A stretch of 64,000 nt of DNA from an uncultured Anaeroplasmataceae bacterium (GCA_934229785.1 CAKQEA010000001.1:62001-126000); one strand, 5' to 3'. Shown: positions 1 to 10,424, counted from the first letter of the stretch. Notes: generated from the sequence alone by a model not told the origin. Numbers and translations: made by a program.

Positions 1-1
1 A

Positions 2-148
2 GATTATAAAAATTTCAAAGCATTACCTAAGATTTTAGAAGACACAAACTACAAAATGACAAAATGTTATGTCTTAAGTAATCAAAGGGAAATAAAAAAA
101 GTAGATAAAATAACATATTATCCTATTTATTATATAATGTTTTTATAG
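2..148 (+). CDS. C-terminal end of a DUF4143-type AAA ATPase (partial)
   Basis: An open frame enters from the left edge and ends at TAG 146-148, giving the last 48 residues of a protein that starts outside the window. The tail has a YVLSNQ...I..Y.PIY.IMFL pattern that I recognise from the C-terminus of the bacterial AAA plus DUF4143 ATPase family, whose C-terminal domain looks like a nuclease fold. Members are common in Bacteroidetes and Firmicutes and their role is poorly defined. Only the tail is seen, so the assignment rests on that pattern alone. Confidence 0.5.
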   Translation, partial: DYKNFKALPKILEDTNYKMTKCYVLSNQREIKKVDKITYYPIYYIMFL

Positions 149-462
149 GTGGTAATTTTAGTATAGTTGTTTGCTGAGTAGCTCACTGAGTATATGCGAT
201 AAGATAATTTAAACTTATGGAAAGATTTAATTTAAAAAAATAATTGCTATGTTCAACCAAAAAGTTGATAATTATAATATTCTATAATGGTACACAATAT
301 GCCTAATATAAATCTATTGATATAGGTAATTTACATATTTCACTTTTTTTTATTTTTTTGTTTGTTTCATTGTGTTCATATATGTATATGTTTCCATAGC
401 TTCTTACTTAATGATATATTTAATTTTTTTAAAAATATGATCTAATTTAAATAAGCTTGTAG
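149..462. other. Intergenic region without a recognisable gene
   Basis: About 310 AT-rich bases. A short CTGAGTA motif occurs twice near 168-192 around a small TGAGTAGCTCA palindrome. I see no promoter, RNA gene or coding frame that I can support. Confidence 0.4.
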
Positions 463-726
463 ATGTCCATTTATCAACTTTTTTTGATTGAACGTAACAA
501 AATAGTTAATTTTGACACATATATAATGCTTGGCTTGTCAACCATTATTTCCCTTATATTGGTTCCTATTTCAATTGCTATTATAAATGAAATATTTAGT
601 AGTAAAGTGTGCTTATTTTCACTTTTGAAATATAAATTGGTATTTGTATTACTAATTGTTATATTTTTAACTTTTATTTCTTCTAAAATTGCTTTAAAAA
701 AGCTAAATAAAAGATTTAATCTATAA
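463..726 (+). CDS. Small two-helix membrane protein, possibly a remnant of an ABC permease C-terminus
   Basis: 87 residues with two hydrophobic segments (about 23-45 and 57-75) and a basic tail ending KKLNKRFNL. The layout of two helices followed by a short basic end resembles the last part of FtsX/MacB-type permeases. There is no convincing ribosome-binding site before the ATG, and an in-frame TAG directly precedes it. It may therefore be a decayed fragment and not a working small gene. It ends just before the shared terminator with murE. Function unknown. Confidence 0.35.
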   Translation: MSIYQLFLIERNKIVNFDTYIMLGLSTIISLILVPISIAIINEIFSSKVCLFSLLKYKLVFVLLIVIFLTFISSKIALKKLNKRFNL

Positions 727-741
727 TAGATAATATTTTTA

Positions 742-771
742 AAAGCATTAGGAAATCCCTAATGCTTTTTT
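742..771. terminator. Bidirectional terminator at the convergent small ORF / murE ends
   Basis: AAAGCATTAGG and CCTAATGCTTT form a near-perfect stem with a short loop and a T run on the plus strand (A run upstream for the minus strand). The last codons of murE lie inside the hairpin. Confidence 0.75.
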
Positions 772-2154
772 TAATAGATCACTATCACTATGATGAAAGA
801 TATAATTTTTGATTATTTCTGTTTTTTCATTTCCCTTGCCTGTGATTAATACTATATCATTTTTATTTGCTAGACTTTTAGCTAACTTAATGGCATCAAA
901 TCTTGACAAGGTTAAATAATAATCACCTTTTACCCTTGATGTTAAATCGGACATTATTTGAAAAATGCTTTCATTTTTAGGATCTTCTGATGTAAATATT
1001 GTTATATCTGCAAGAGTTGTGGCAATTTCACCTAACGCTTGTCTTTTGCTTGAATCCTTTTCTCCAGCTGCCCCTAAAACTAATATAGTTCTTCCTTTTT
1101 TTATTTCGTTAACATTATCTAAAAGGTTTTTTAAGGCATTTGGGGTATGTGCATAATCTATTATATATTCAATATCATTGTTTTTATATACCATAAATCT
1201 TCCATTTACTGAGTGAATTTTATGTAGTCCACTTTGAATATAATTTATAGGAATACCAATTTCATAAGCATAGGCAATTGCTGATAAAGCGTTATATATG
1301 TTATATTTTCCAAATAAATAGATGTGAAAGTTTGATAAGAATTTATTGTTATAATATACCTCAAACATAGAGCCTTTGGCTGTAATTTTATAGTTATGAA
1401 CACTATATGTTGCAGATTCCTTAAAGCCATAGGTGATTATTTTTGCATCAGTATGCTTGTAAATTTTTTTTGAATATGGATCATCTATGTTAATAACAAG
1501 TAGGCTTGTTCTATCTAGGCTTTCAAAAAGCTTGGCCTTGCATAAAAAATAATTTTTCATATTTTTGTGGGTATTTAGATGTTCATGACTTAAATTAGTA
1601 AATATTGCACCATCATAATTAATTCCTTCAACTCTTTTATCTAAAATTCCCTCAGATGAAACCTCCATAACTAAATCATGTACCTTACAGGCTTGAAATT
1701 CATTGTTTGCTTTATAAAATATTTCAGGAGAGGGAGTTGTATTTTTTGTTGGTATATTATTTTTTAAATATGATATACCATTTGTTCCGATATAAGCAGA
1801 AGGATTTATTTCGTTTAGGATTGAATATAATATAGTTGATGATGTTGTTTTACCATCAGTACCAGTTATTCCTATTGTGTAGATTTTTGTATAGTTATAA
1901 AAAATTTTAAGTAGTCTTATGTATTCAAGCTTAGGGTTGGCAGAATAAATGAAGTTTTCTTTAAAGTGAATTTTATTTGTTACTATAAATGAGGCTCCAT
2001 TTCTAATAGCTTCATCTATAAATTTATTTCCATCTGTTTTTTTACCTTTTATGGCTACAAAAATGTAACCCTTATTAACCTTTCTTGAATCACAGGTAAT
2101 TCCTTGAATTTCTATGTTTAATTTTATATTTGGATATAATTCTTTTAATTCCAT
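748..2154 (-). CDS. murE: UDP-N-acetylmuramyl tripeptide ligase MurE
   Basis: 468 residues. MurE adds the third amino acid to UDP-MurNAc-L-Ala-D-Glu in the cytosolic part of peptidoglycan synthesis. The three Mur-ligase domains are visible: an N-terminal UMT-binding part with the CDSR motif (21-24), the ATP-binding GTDGKTTS loop (98-105) and the central TNLSHEHL block, and a C-terminal domain with an EDPKNES segment at the place where DAP-specific enzymes have DNPR. The Arg is Lys here, so I cannot say whether the enzyme adds lysine or meso-DAP. The ATG follows a GAGGAG site. It is monocistronic and convergent with the gene to its left. Length is typical of the family. Confidence 0.9.
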   Translation of the reverse strand: MELKELYPNIKLNIEIQGITCDSRKVNKGYIFVAIKGKKTDGNKFIDEAIRNGASFIVTNKIHFKENFIYSANPKLEYIRLLKIFYNYTKIYTIGITGTDGKTTSSTILYSILNEINPSAYIGTNGISYLKNNIPTKNTTPSPEIFYKANNEFQACKVHDLVMEVSSEGILDKRVEGINYDGAIFTNLSHEHLNTHKNMKNYFLCKAKLFESLDRTSLLVINIDDPYSKKIYKHTDAKIITYGFKESATYSVHNYKITAKGSMFEVYYNNKFLSNFHIYLFGKYNIYNALSAIAYAYEIGIPINYIQSGLHKIHSVNGRFMVYKNNDIEYIIDYAHTPNALKNLLDNVNEIKKGRTILVLGAAGEKDSSKRQALGEIATTLADITIFTSEDPKNESIFQIMSDLTSRVKGDYYLTLSRFDAIKLAKSLANKNDIVLITGKGNEKTEIIKNYIFHHSDSDLLKKALGIS

Positions 2155-2361
2155 TTTTACACTCCTCGTATAATATGCTTATAATTTTTAATAATTTAAC
2201 TTTATGCTTTTAAATTGGAAAATAATAATATATTTTAAACTTTTATATTATCAAGTAAAGAAATTAAAATATTTTGGTGTTGATAATTTTCTATATAAAG
2301 TATAAAATATTAAATGTAAATTATTTGTAAAATTTTGCTTAATAATGAATTGGAGGATTAT

Positions 2362-4077
2362 ATGAATCCATTATTACTTTCCATTGAATTTAGCTTTGAA
2401 TATAATTGGCAAGCTATTCTATATATATTATGTGGATTAGGTATATTTTTATACGGTATTGATATGATGGGATCTTCACTTAAAGCTATTGCTGGTGAAA
2501 AGATGAAGGTTATTATTGAGAGATCTACTAATACACCACTTAAAGGAATGCTAGTTGGTTTTATTATTACAATGCTCACTCAATCAGCATCTGGTACATC
2601 AGCCTTGGCTGTTTCTTTGGTTGCGGCAGGATTAATGACCTTCCCCCAAGCACTTGGTATTTTACTTGGAGCTAATATTGGTGGTACTATATTGACTATT
2701 ATTTTAGCATTCTTTTCACAAATGAAGATTATGCCAATTGTTTCAGTTGTATTGGTATTTATTGGTGCGGGATGTGTATTCTTTTTTAAGAAGAAAAAGA
2801 TTAAGCAAATTGGTTCAGTTGTTTTAGGCTTTGGTCTTATTTTTTTAGGACTAGCATTTATTGATATGAGTTTTTCTCATATTTTAGATGAATATGGTTC
2901 TATTATTAATAATTTGTTTGAGCATTTAGCTAAGGTTCCAGTTTTGGGTATCATTGTAGGAACGTTATTTACATTTGTTGTTCAATCATCATCAGCTACA
3001 ATTGGTATTGTTCAAAATATGTATCAGGTTTCGTCAATTTCCTTATTTGGTGCTCTTGCTATTATGCTTGGAGCAAATATTGGAACTACTATTACTGCAC
3101 TTTTAGCTTCTATGGGATCATCAAAATCTGCAAAGCGTGTTGCTATTGCAAATTCATTAATAAAGATTTTTGGTGTTATTTGCTTTGGCATTTGTTATAG
3201 ATGGGCCTATTATCCTTTAGTTAAGCTTATTAATGATAATGTTTTTAATTGGACTAATAATCCATTAATTATTTCATTTGCTCATTTAGCATTTAATATA
3301 ATAAATTCATTTGTCTTTATTTTCTTATTAAAGCCATTAACATTTATATGTGAAAAGATAATTTCAAATGATGATGAAAAGGATAATATTGAGGAGCATT
3401 TACTTGATTATTCATTAATTAAGAAGTCTCCAACTTTAGCTTTATCTTTTGTTAAGAAATCGATTGATTATATGACTGAAATTGTAAAAAAATATGTTTA
3501 TATTGCTAGAGATTTTACTTTAGAATATGATGAGGCTTTAATTAAAACAGGTTCAGATTATGAGATGACAATTAACTGTCTTGATAAAAGAATTCATGAT
3601 TATTTAATTAAATTAACTATCAGTGATTTGGATTCACAATCTTCTAAAATTTTATCTAAGTATTTGGATTTGATTAAGGATTTAGAGCGTGTTGGTGATC
3701 ATTGTACTAATATTTTTGAATTTTTTGAGGATAGATACAATAAGGATTTACATTTATCTGATGATGGCTTACAGGATTTAAGTCAAATGTATTCAGTACT
3801 TATTGAGATGATTGATTCAACATATGAGGCTGTTGAAAAATGGGATACTGAAAGGGCTAAGATTGCATCACTTTGTGAGCCTCAGATTGATAAGCTTGAG
3901 GAAGTATTCCATGAACGTCATGTTCATAGAGTTAATTCAGGGGCTTGTTCTTTTATGAATACTGAGCATTACGTTGAGGTATTATCAAATATTGAAAGAA
4001 TGGGTGACCATTTGGAAAATATTTGTGAAGCCATAATGACTGAAGAATATTGTAAGTATGATGAGTATAATCATTAA
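2362..4077 (+). CDS. Na+/phosphate symporter family protein with PhoU-like tail
   Basis: 571 residues from the ATG behind GGAGG at 2352-2356; a start 27 bases upstream is possible but lacks a site. Two Na/Pi-cotransporter repeats carry the paired QS-rich signatures (QSASGTSA near residue 74, QSSSATIG near 208) within eight or more membrane segments. A helical PhoU-like domain follows (about 370-560) with the repeated ERxGDH motif (LERVGDHC and IERMGDHL). This NptA/YjbB-type architecture imports or exports inorganic phosphate using the sodium gradient, and the PhoU part is thought to regulate flux. It stands alone, followed by its own terminator. Confidence 0.9.
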   Translation: MNPLLLSIEFSFEYNWQAILYILCGLGIFLYGIDMMGSSLKAIAGEKMKVIIERSTNTPLKGMLVGFIITMLTQSASGTSALAVSLVAAGLMTFPQALGILLGANIGGTILTIILAFFSQMKIMPIVSVVLVFIGAGCVFFFKKKKIKQIGSVVLGFGLIFLGLAFIDMSFSHILDEYGSIINNLFEHLAKVPVLGIIVGTLFTFVVQSSSATIGIVQNMYQVSSISLFGALAIMLGANIGTTITALLASMGSSKSAKRVAIANSLIKIFGVICFGICYRWAYYPLVKLINDNVFNWTNNPLIISFAHLAFNIINSFVFIFLLKPLTFICEKIISNDDEKDNIEEHLLDYSLIKKSPTLALSFVKKSIDYMTEIVKKYVYIARDFTLEYDEALIKTGSDYEMTINCLDKRIHDYLIKLTISDLDSQSSKILSKYLDLIKDLERVGDHCTNIFEFFEDRYNKDLHLSDDGLQDLSQMYSVLIEMIDSTYEAVEKWDTERAKIASLCEPQIDKLEEVFHERHVHRVNSGACSFMNTEHYVEVLSNIERMGDHLENICEAIMTEEYCKYDEYNH

Positions 4078-4078
4078 G

Positions 4079-4115
4079 AGGATTTTGGATTAATTTTATT
4101 CCAAATCCTTTTTTA
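4079..4115 (+). terminator. Rho-independent terminator after the Na/Pi symporter gene
   Basis: AGGATTTTGGA pairs with TCCAAATCCT (one bulge), followed by TTTTTTAA. Confidence 0.75.
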
Positions 4116-4191
4116 ATGCTACTTTTTTCTTGTTTTGGTATAATTAATTTAGAAATGATTGTGTTTTAAAATAATTGTTGAGGTGATTTTA

Positions 4192-4875
4192 ATGAATAAT
4201 ATTGATGAATTTTTAAATTTATATAATAAGCTCGAATCGTTATTGAAGATTAAATATGGCAGTAGAGCAGATTCTCCTATATATAAAAGAATTATGGAGT
4301 TGAAAAATAGTAAAAATGGTTTAGAAAGAAGCTTAAAACTTGATACAATTAGAAATATTAGAAATTTTTATGCACATGGTGATTTATATAGTAAAGAATT
4401 TATTTCTATTAATAATAGTGTTTTTGAATTTTTAAATGCTGAAATAAACTTACTTGCTAATATTAAAACTGCTTATGATATTATGATTCCCTTTGATAAA
4501 ATGTTTTATTGTAATGAAGGAAGTAATGTTGTAACTCTTATAAATGAAATGCGTAGAATTAAGCATAGCTGTGCTCCTATTATTTCTTATAAAAAGGTTG
4601 TTGGTGTTTTCACTGAAAATTCATTTGTTACAAATAGATTAATGCGTAATAATGATGATATTATTATTAAAAGTAGTGATTATCCTTTGGATTTAAATTC
4701 AGCTTTTTATTTTGATTTTGTAGCATCTAGTGCGACTGTTGATGAGCTTGAGGATATTTTTAGTGTTAAGAAAAATAATAAAAGATTGAAGATGCTTTTT
4801 GTTACTAAAAATGGTTTTTCAAATGAAAATGTTTTAGGTATTATTACTGTTTATGATGTTATTGAAAATAATTAG
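4192..4875 (+). CDS. HEPN-like N-terminal domain fused to a CBS-pair domain
   Basis: 227 residues from the ATG behind GAGGTGA. The N-terminal half is helical and holds RNFYAH (R57-x4-H62), the RX4-6H signature of HEPN domains, many of which are RNases of toxin or defence systems while others only bind RNA or partners. The C-terminal half (about 100-227) reads as two CBS motifs, with PIISYKKVVGVFTENS and LFVTKNGF...GIITVYDVI segments. CBS pairs bind adenine nucleotides and often gate an attached domain. A nucleotide-gated RNase or RNA-binding protein is therefore a reasonable inference, but nothing in the sequence fixes the ligand or target. It lies alone just before uvrB. Confidence 0.6.
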   Translation: MNNIDEFLNLYNKLESLLKIKYGSRADSPIYKRIMELKNSKNGLERSLKLDTIRNIRNFYAHGDLYSKEFISINNSVFEFLNAEINLLANIKTAYDIMIPFDKMFYCNEGSNVVTLINEMRRIKHSCAPIISYKKVVGVFTENSFVTNRLMRNNDDIIIKSSDYPLDLNSAFYFDFVASSATVDELEDIFSVKKNNKRLKMLFVTKNGFSNENVLGIITVYDVIENN

Positions 4876-4947
4876 TTTAGAGCTACATTAATCATAGTAA
4901 AATAGGATAAAATAATGTATAATTAGTTAGGAATTTAGGTGATTATA

Positions 4948-6909
4948 ATGGCTTTTGAATTAAACTCAAAGTATTCTCCTACAGGAGATCAACCAAAGGC
5001 TATACAAAAAATAGTTGATAATTTTAATAATGGTGTTCATAGACAAACTCTTTTAGGTGCAACAGGTACTGGTAAAACATTTACGATGTGTAATGTTATT
5101 GCATCTTTAAATAAACCTACACTTGTGCTTGCACATAATAAGACTCTTGCAGGACAATTGTATAATGAAATTAAGGAAATGTTTCCTCATAATCATGTTG
5201 AGTATTTTATTTCTTATTATGATTATTATCAGCCTGAGGCTTATGTTGTTTCATCAGATACTTACATTGAGAAGGATTCAAGAATAAATGAAGAAATAGA
5301 TGAAATGCGTCATGCGGCAACTGCTGCCTTAATGGATTATAAGGATACAATTGTTGTTGCTTCTGTTTCATGTATTTATGGTATTGGTGACCCTAATGAT
5401 TATCGTGATTCTATGATGACACTTCGTGTTGGCGAGGAATATAATAGGAAAAAATTGTATCAAAGATTAATTGAGATGCAATTTGAAAGAAATGATTTTG
5501 ATTTTAAGCGTGGTAGCTTTAGAGTTAGAGGGGATGTAATGGAAATTATTCCTCCATCAGAGCATGCTAAAGGGTTAAGAATTGAATTTTTTGATGATGA
5601 AATTGAACGAATTAGAACCTTTGATATCACAAATGGTAAGACAATAGATAATGTTGAATTTTGTAATATTTTTGCTGCTACTCACTTTGTAACTAATAAA
5701 AGTAAGCTTGATGAGGCTATTAGAAGAATTAAAGAGGAGCTTAAAGAGGTTCATAAAAAATTTTTGCTAGAGGGGAAGCCTCTTGAGGCTGAACGAATTG
5801 AGCAAAGAACAAAATATGATATAGAAATGCTTGAACAAACAGGATTTTGTAGTGGTGTTGAGAACTATTCTAGACATTTATCTTTAAGAGGTGAGGGAGA
5901 AACACCTTCAACTTTGATTGATTTTTTTCCTGATGATTTTTTACTTATTGTTGATGAATCTCATGTTACACTACCACAAGTTAGAGGTATGTATAATGGA
6001 GATAGATCTAGAAAAGAAAATCTTGTTAATTATGGCTTTAGATTGCCATCTGCATTAGATAATAGACCGCTTAAATGGGATGAATTTGAATCAAAGCTAC
6101 ATGATTGTTTGTTTGTATCAGCAACTCCTGGTGACTTTGAGCGCCAATATGATATTGTTGAACAAATTATTAGACCAACTGGACTATTAGATCCGATTAT
6201 TGAGGTTAGACCAACTAATGGTCAGGTTGATGATATATATTCTGAAATTCAAAAGAGAATTAAAAAGAACGAACGTGTTTTGGTTACTACACTTACAATT
6301 AAAATGAGTGAGGATTTAACTGATTATTTGAAGAAATTGGGATTAAAGGTTGCTTATCTTCATTCTGAAATTAAAGCTTTACAGCGTTTAGAAATTTTAA
6401 GAGATTTAAGACTTGGTAAGTATGATGTTTTGGTTGGAATTAATCTATTAAGAGAAGGTCTAGATCTTCCAGAGGTATCACTTGTTTGCATATTAGATGC
6501 AGATAAGCAGGGATTTTTACGTTCTACTAGATCACTTATTCAAACGATTGGTCGTGCAGCTAGAAATAGCGAGGGTAGAGTTATAATGTATGCAGATACA
6601 ATTAGTGATTCTATGAAAGAGGCAATTGATGAGACTAATCGTCGTAGGGAAATTCAAAATGCTTATAATGTTATGCATGGTATTACTCCGACTACAATTA
6701 TTAAGGATATTCAAAAGTCTGTAACTATGAAGAAGGTTGAAGATTTAGCTCACATAGAGCACGAAAAGAGTAATGTTATGACAAAACAAGAACGTGAAAT
6801 GCTAATTGCTGAGCTTGAGGAAGAAATGAAGGCGTTTGCTAAAGAATTGAATTTTGAGGCTGCAGCTCAAATCAGAGATGCTATTTTTGAATTAAAGGCT
6901 TCAAAATAG
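4948..6909 (+). CDS. uvrB: Excinuclease ABC subunit B (UvrB)
   Basis: 653 residues from the ATG behind TTAGGTGAT. UvrB is the helicase-like damage-verification subunit of nucleotide excision repair, loaded by UvrA and joined by UvrC. Seen here: Walker A GATGTGKT (near 36-43), the beta-hairpin [11 protein letters not shown] that clamps the non-damaged strand, the DESH box (near 336), the motif VI region QTIGRAARN and a C-terminal UVR coiled-coil domain (about 615-653) that contacts UvrC. uvrA is not adjacent. The next gene follows 8 bases after the stop with its own AGGAGG site, so co-transcription is likely. Confidence 0.97.
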   Translation: MAFELNSKYSPTGDQPKAIQKIVDNFNNGVHRQTLLGATGTGKTFTMCNVIASLNKPTLVLAHNKTLAGQLYNEIKEMFPHNHVEYFISYYDYYQPEAYVVSSDTYIEKDSRINEEIDEMRHAATAALMDYKDTIVVASVSCIYGIGDPNDYRDSMMTLRVGEEYNRKKLYQRLIEMQFERNDFDFKRGSFRVRGDVMEIIPPSEHAKGLRIEFFDDEIERIRTFDITNGKTIDNVEFCNIFAATHFVTNKSKLDEAIRRIKEELKEVHKKFLLEGKPLEAERIEQRTKYDIEMLEQTGFCSGVENYSRHLSLRGEGETPSTLIDFFPDDFLLIVDESHVTLPQVRGMYNGDRSRKENLVNYGFRLPSALDNRPLKWDEFESKLHDCLFVSATPGDFERQYDIVEQIIRPTGLLDPIIEVRPTNGQVDDIYSEIQKRIKKNERVLVTTLTIKMSEDLTDYLKKLGLKVAYLHSEIKALQRLEILRDLRLGKYDVLVGINLLREGLDLPEVSLVCILDADKQGFLRSTRSLIQTIGRAARNSEGRVIMYADTISDSMKEAIDETNRRREIQNAYNVMHGITPTTIIKDIQKSVTMKKVEDLAHIEHEKSNVMTKQEREMLIAELEEEMKAFAKELNFEAAAQIRDAIFELKASK

Positions 6910-6917
6910 GAGGTATT

Positions 6918-8114
6918 ATGTATTCAATTAAAGAATTATACAAAATTGGGAATGGTCCATCATCATCTCATACAATTGGACCTTTAAATGCAACAAAGGT
7001 ATTTTTATCAAGATATCCTTCTTGTGATTTGGTTAAGGTAGTATTATATGGATCACTTGCTTTAACTGGTAAGGGGCATTTAACAGATTATATTATTGAA
7101 AAAACTATTATGCCTAAGCCATGTAAAATTGAATTTGATATTAATAGTGTTGAAGCTCATCCTAATACGATGCTTTTTATTGCCATGAAAAATGATGAAG
7201 AAATTGGAAGAATGAAGGTATATTCTATTGGTGGTGGTGCTATTGAAATTGAAGGAGAAAAAAGAAAAAAAGAGGAAAGCATTTATCCTTTAAATAAGCT
7301 TTCTTTAATTATTCAATATTGTAAAGAGCATAATTTAAGATTATATGAGTATGTTGATTTTATTGAAGGTGATAGCTTTACTGACTATATTAATGATATT
7401 TATAGGGTAATGGAGGAATCTATTGATAGGGGCTTAAATACTACAGGCATTTTACCAGGTAGACTTCAAATAAAAAGAAAAGCTAATTATATTTATTATC
7501 AAAATTTAAAAGAGGTTGATCCATTAGAGGTTAAAAGACGTAAGGCTGTTGCCTATGCTTATGCAGTAAGTGAGGAAAATGCCTCTGGTGGTGAAATTGT
7601 AACTGCTCCAACATGTGGTGCTGCGGGTGTTTTACCAGCAGTAATGCGCTATGCCGAGGATTTAGAAAGGTATAGTCATATTGAAATATTAAATGCTTTA
7701 AAAACTGCTGGATTAATTGGTAATTTAGTTAAAGAAAATGCCTCGATTTCAGGTGCTGAGGCCGGATGTCAGGCTGAGGTTGGTACAGCCTGCTCTATGG
7801 CTGCTGCCTTTTTATCTGAGCTTTTTGGTGCTGATTATGATGAAATATCATCTGCAAGTGAAATAGCTTTGGAGCATCATTTAGGCTTAACCTGTGATCC
7901 TATTGACGGCTATGTTCAAATACCTTGTATTGAGCGAAATGCAGTTGCAGCCTTAAGAGCTATTGATGCAGCTAAATTATCGTCATATTTGAATAATAGT
8001 GATTCAAAGATTTCCTTTGATTTGGTTGTTGAAACTATGCTTGATACTGGTAAGGATTTATCTTATAGATATAGAGAAACATCTGAGGGTGGACTTGCCA
8101 AAAATTATAAATAG
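6918..8114 (+). CDS. sdaA: L-serine dehydratase, iron-sulfur dependent, single chain
   Basis: 398 residues. Deaminates L-serine to pyruvate and ammonia with a [4Fe-4S] cluster. The N-terminal beta part has the GPSSSHTIGP motif (14-23). The C-terminal alpha part has the cluster and active-site blocks TCGAAGVLP, GCQAEVGTACSMAAA and the late CDPIDGYVQIPC segment, all with their cysteines kept. Beta and alpha chains are fused in one polypeptide, as in many Gram-positive and enteric enzymes. An AGGAGG site precedes the ATG. It lies between uvrB and the methyltransferase gene with short gaps, suggesting one transcript. Confidence 0.93.
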   Translation: MYSIKELYKIGNGPSSSHTIGPLNATKVFLSRYPSCDLVKVVLYGSLALTGKGHLTDYIIEKTIMPKPCKIEFDINSVEAHPNTMLFIAMKNDEEIGRMKVYSIGGGAIEIEGEKRKKEESIYPLNKLSLIIQYCKEHNLRLYEYVDFIEGDSFTDYINDIYRVMEESIDRGLNTTGILPGRLQIKRKANYIYYQNLKEVDPLEVKRRKAVAYAYAVSEENASGGEIVTAPTCGAAGVLPAVMRYAEDLERYSHIEILNALKTAGLIGNLVKENASISGAEAGCQAEVGTACSMAAAFLSELFGADYDEISSASEIALEHHLGLTCDPIDGYVQIPCIERNAVAALRAIDAAKLSSYLNNSDSKISFDLVVETMLDTGKDLSYRYRETSEGGLAKNYK

Positions 8115-8128
8115 AAGTTGGTGGTTGT

Positions 8129-9463
8129 ATGGAATTAGGACAAACTTATAGGCTTGTAATTGAAGGCTATGATATGAATGGCTTTGGCGTTGGTCATTTA
8201 GATAATAGGGTTATATTTATAGAAGGAGCAATGAAGGGTGAAGATGTAATTGCTAAAATTATTAATATTCACAAGAAATATGCTTTTGCAGAGGTAGTAA
8301 AGATTTTAACAAAATCAGAATTTAGGTGTGATGCAATTTGTCCTTATTTTGGCGAATGTGGTGGTTGTGATTTAATGCATATGCCTTATGAGATTGAAAA
8401 AGAAATTAAAGAAAATAAGGTCAAAAATACATTAAAGCTAACTGATGATGTTAAATTCAATCCAATTATTCAAAATGATAATATTTTAGGCTATAGGAAT
8501 AAAGTAATGGTTCCTTTTCAAAGAACTATCGATGATGAGGTTATATGTGGCTTTTATGCAAAAAAAAGTCATTGTATAATTCCAATGGATAAATGTGTAA
8601 TTTCTAATGATATTGCTAATAATATCATTCATTTAATTAAAAGATATTTAAATGTTTTTCATGTTTCAATCTATGATGAAGTAACTCATAGTGGCTTATT
8701 TAGAGAAGTAATGATCAGAAATACTAAAAATGATGATTTTATGGTTGTTCTAGTAATTACAAAGGATTATAACTTTAAGGGATTAATCGATTTACTTACT
8801 AATGAATTTCCACAAATTAAATCAATTTATTTAAATATAAATTCAAAACAAACTAACGTTGTATTATCAAATGAATTTAAACTTGTATATGGCGATAGTG
8901 TTATATTTGAAGATATCTTAGGCTTGAAATTTCAGGTATCAGCTTCATCATTTATGCAAGTAAATCATGATCAATGTCAAAAGCTTTATACTGAAGCTTT
9001 CAAAATGGCAGATTTAACAAAGGATATGAATGTTATCGATGCTTATTGTGGAATGGGAAGTATTACGTTGAATATTGCTAAAAGAGTTAAGCATGTTACT
9101 GGTATTGAGGTTGTAGATCAAGCTATAATTAATGCAAATGAAAATAAAAAAATAAATAATATTGAAAATGCTAGCTTTATTTGTGGTAAATGTGAGGATG
9201 AAATTCAAAGATTAGCTACAAAGGAAAAAATAGATGTAATATTTGTTGACCCACCAAGAAAGGGCTGTGATGAGGCATTTTTAGATACAGTAATAAAAAT
9301 GCAAATACCAAAGATTATTTATATATCATGTAATGTTGCAACTCTTCAAAGGGATGTTGAAATTTTAAAGAAAAATGGCTATAAATTAGAAGAAGTTACT
9401 CCATGTGATTTATTTTCAAGAAATTCTCATGTTGAATGTGTTACTCTTTTAGTCAAACGATAA
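8129..9463 (+). CDS. 23S rRNA (uracil-5-)-methyltransferase, RlmD/TrmA family
   Basis: 444 residues. SAM-dependent C5-methylation of a uridine in rRNA or tRNA. Order of domains: TRAM beta-barrel (1-60), a four-cysteine cluster site (C67, C71, C77, C80, in CPYFGECGGC), a central domain, then a Rossmann methyltransferase domain with DAYCGMGSI, the DPPRKGC box and the catalytic cysteine in ISCNVATLQRD (near 400). The four cysteines favour the iron-sulfur RlmCD-like branch, but the exact uridine cannot be read from sequence. Last gene of the uvrB-led run; two hairpins follow. Confidence 0.9.
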   Translation: MELGQTYRLVIEGYDMNGFGVGHLDNRVIFIEGAMKGEDVIAKIINIHKKYAFAEVVKILTKSEFRCDAICPYFGECGGCDLMHMPYEIEKEIKENKVKNTLKLTDDVKFNPIIQNDNILGYRNKVMVPFQRTIDDEVICGFYAKKSHCIIPMDKCVISNDIANNIIHLIKRYLNVFHVSIYDEVTHSGLFREVMIRNTKNDDFMVVLVITKDYNFKGLIDLLTNEFPQIKSIYLNINSKQTNVVLSNEFKLVYGDSVIFEDILGLKFQVSASSFMQVNHDQCQKLYTEAFKMADLTKDMNVIDAYCGMGSITLNIAKRVKHVTGIEVVDQAIINANENKKINNIENASFICGKCEDEIQRLATKEKIDVIFVDPPRKGCDEAFLDTVIKMQIPKIIYISCNVATLQRDVEILKKNGYKLEEVTPCDLFSRNSHVECVTLLVKR

Positions 9464-9591
9464 TAAAATGAAATTAGTCTACCTAACAAATGGCTTAACT
9501 AAGCCAATAATTCGAGTTTGACATACTATATATTTGCAGAAGATTTTTATCAAAGATTAAGAATAAAACCTAAAAAATTAAAATTTAAATG

Positions 9592-9620
9592 AGGATTAAT
9601 GAAAAAAATAATCCTTTTTA
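9592..9620 (+). terminator. Terminator closing the uvrB-sdaA-methyltransferase unit
   Basis: AGGATTA and TAATCCT (9592-9598 and 9609-9615) with TTTTTAA after. A second small palindrome, GGCTTAactaAGCC, lies upstream near 9491-9505. Confidence 0.6.
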
Positions 9621-9639
9621 ATATTTTATATAAAAAACC

Positions 9640-10424
9640 AACTCTCGTCGGTTAAATTATGGTATAATTCATATAACGAGAACGAATATAAAGTTGATTG
9701 CATTTTATTTGTAATTGATAATGATAATATTATTAAATTACAAAATTATGTAAAAGATAAATTCCATGAATTAAATGATAAATTCGGAAGAATACTAGCT
9801 CAAAATAGTATTGTTGATAATGTACAAGAACAATATAACAAGATAGTATATAATGGTGATATTGTAAGTAAAGACAACTTCTCATTACCTGAAAATATCA
9901 TATTTAAAGTAGATGATTCTGGAGATTTATATGATGATCATTTATTTGCGGATGAATTTGGTCAAGTCAAGATAAAGTTAAACAATTGGGAAAAAGAGGT
10001 TCTTGAAGAAGAACAATCGAGAGAAGATTTTATATGCTGGCTAAGAAACCCATCACGTGCAAATTGGGCATTCTGCTTACATTATTTAGATGGTGATAAA
10101 GAAACATCTTTCTACCCTGATTTTTTAATTGTTGGAAAGTATGATTTAAATCCAACTGGTTACATAATTGATGTTCTTGAACCACATAATCCTGCTTTTG
10201 CTGATAATCTAAGAAAAGCTAAAGCTCTTGTTAAATATGCTAGAGATGAGATTAAAATTGGACGTGTTCAATTAATTAGACAAGTAAAAAAATTAGTTGG
10301 TACCCCTAAATATAAACGTTTAGATATGTCAAAAGGTGAAACAAGAGATAAAGTTTTGAAGTGTATGAGTATTGAAGAATTAAATCATATATTTGGTATT
10401 GATGGATTCTATGATAAAAATTAA
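9640..10424 (+). pseudogene. 5'-truncated type III restriction-like helicase/nuclease (C-terminal part only)
   Basis: An uninterrupted frame of about 260 codons runs to TAA 10422-10424 but has no usable start; its only ATGs are near the 3' end. The product matches the C-terminal end of DEAD/DEAH helicases of the type III restriction subunit R kind: a CWLRNPSRANWAF block, then YPDFLIV and IIDVLEPHNP, which reads as the acidic core of a PD-(D/E)XK-like nuclease, then NLRKAKALVKYA. Helicase motifs are all missing. The coding sense fades at about 9640, close to the terminator of the neighbouring core operon. A deletion or island junction probably lies there. Likely a relic of an older restriction system. 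Confidence 0.75.
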
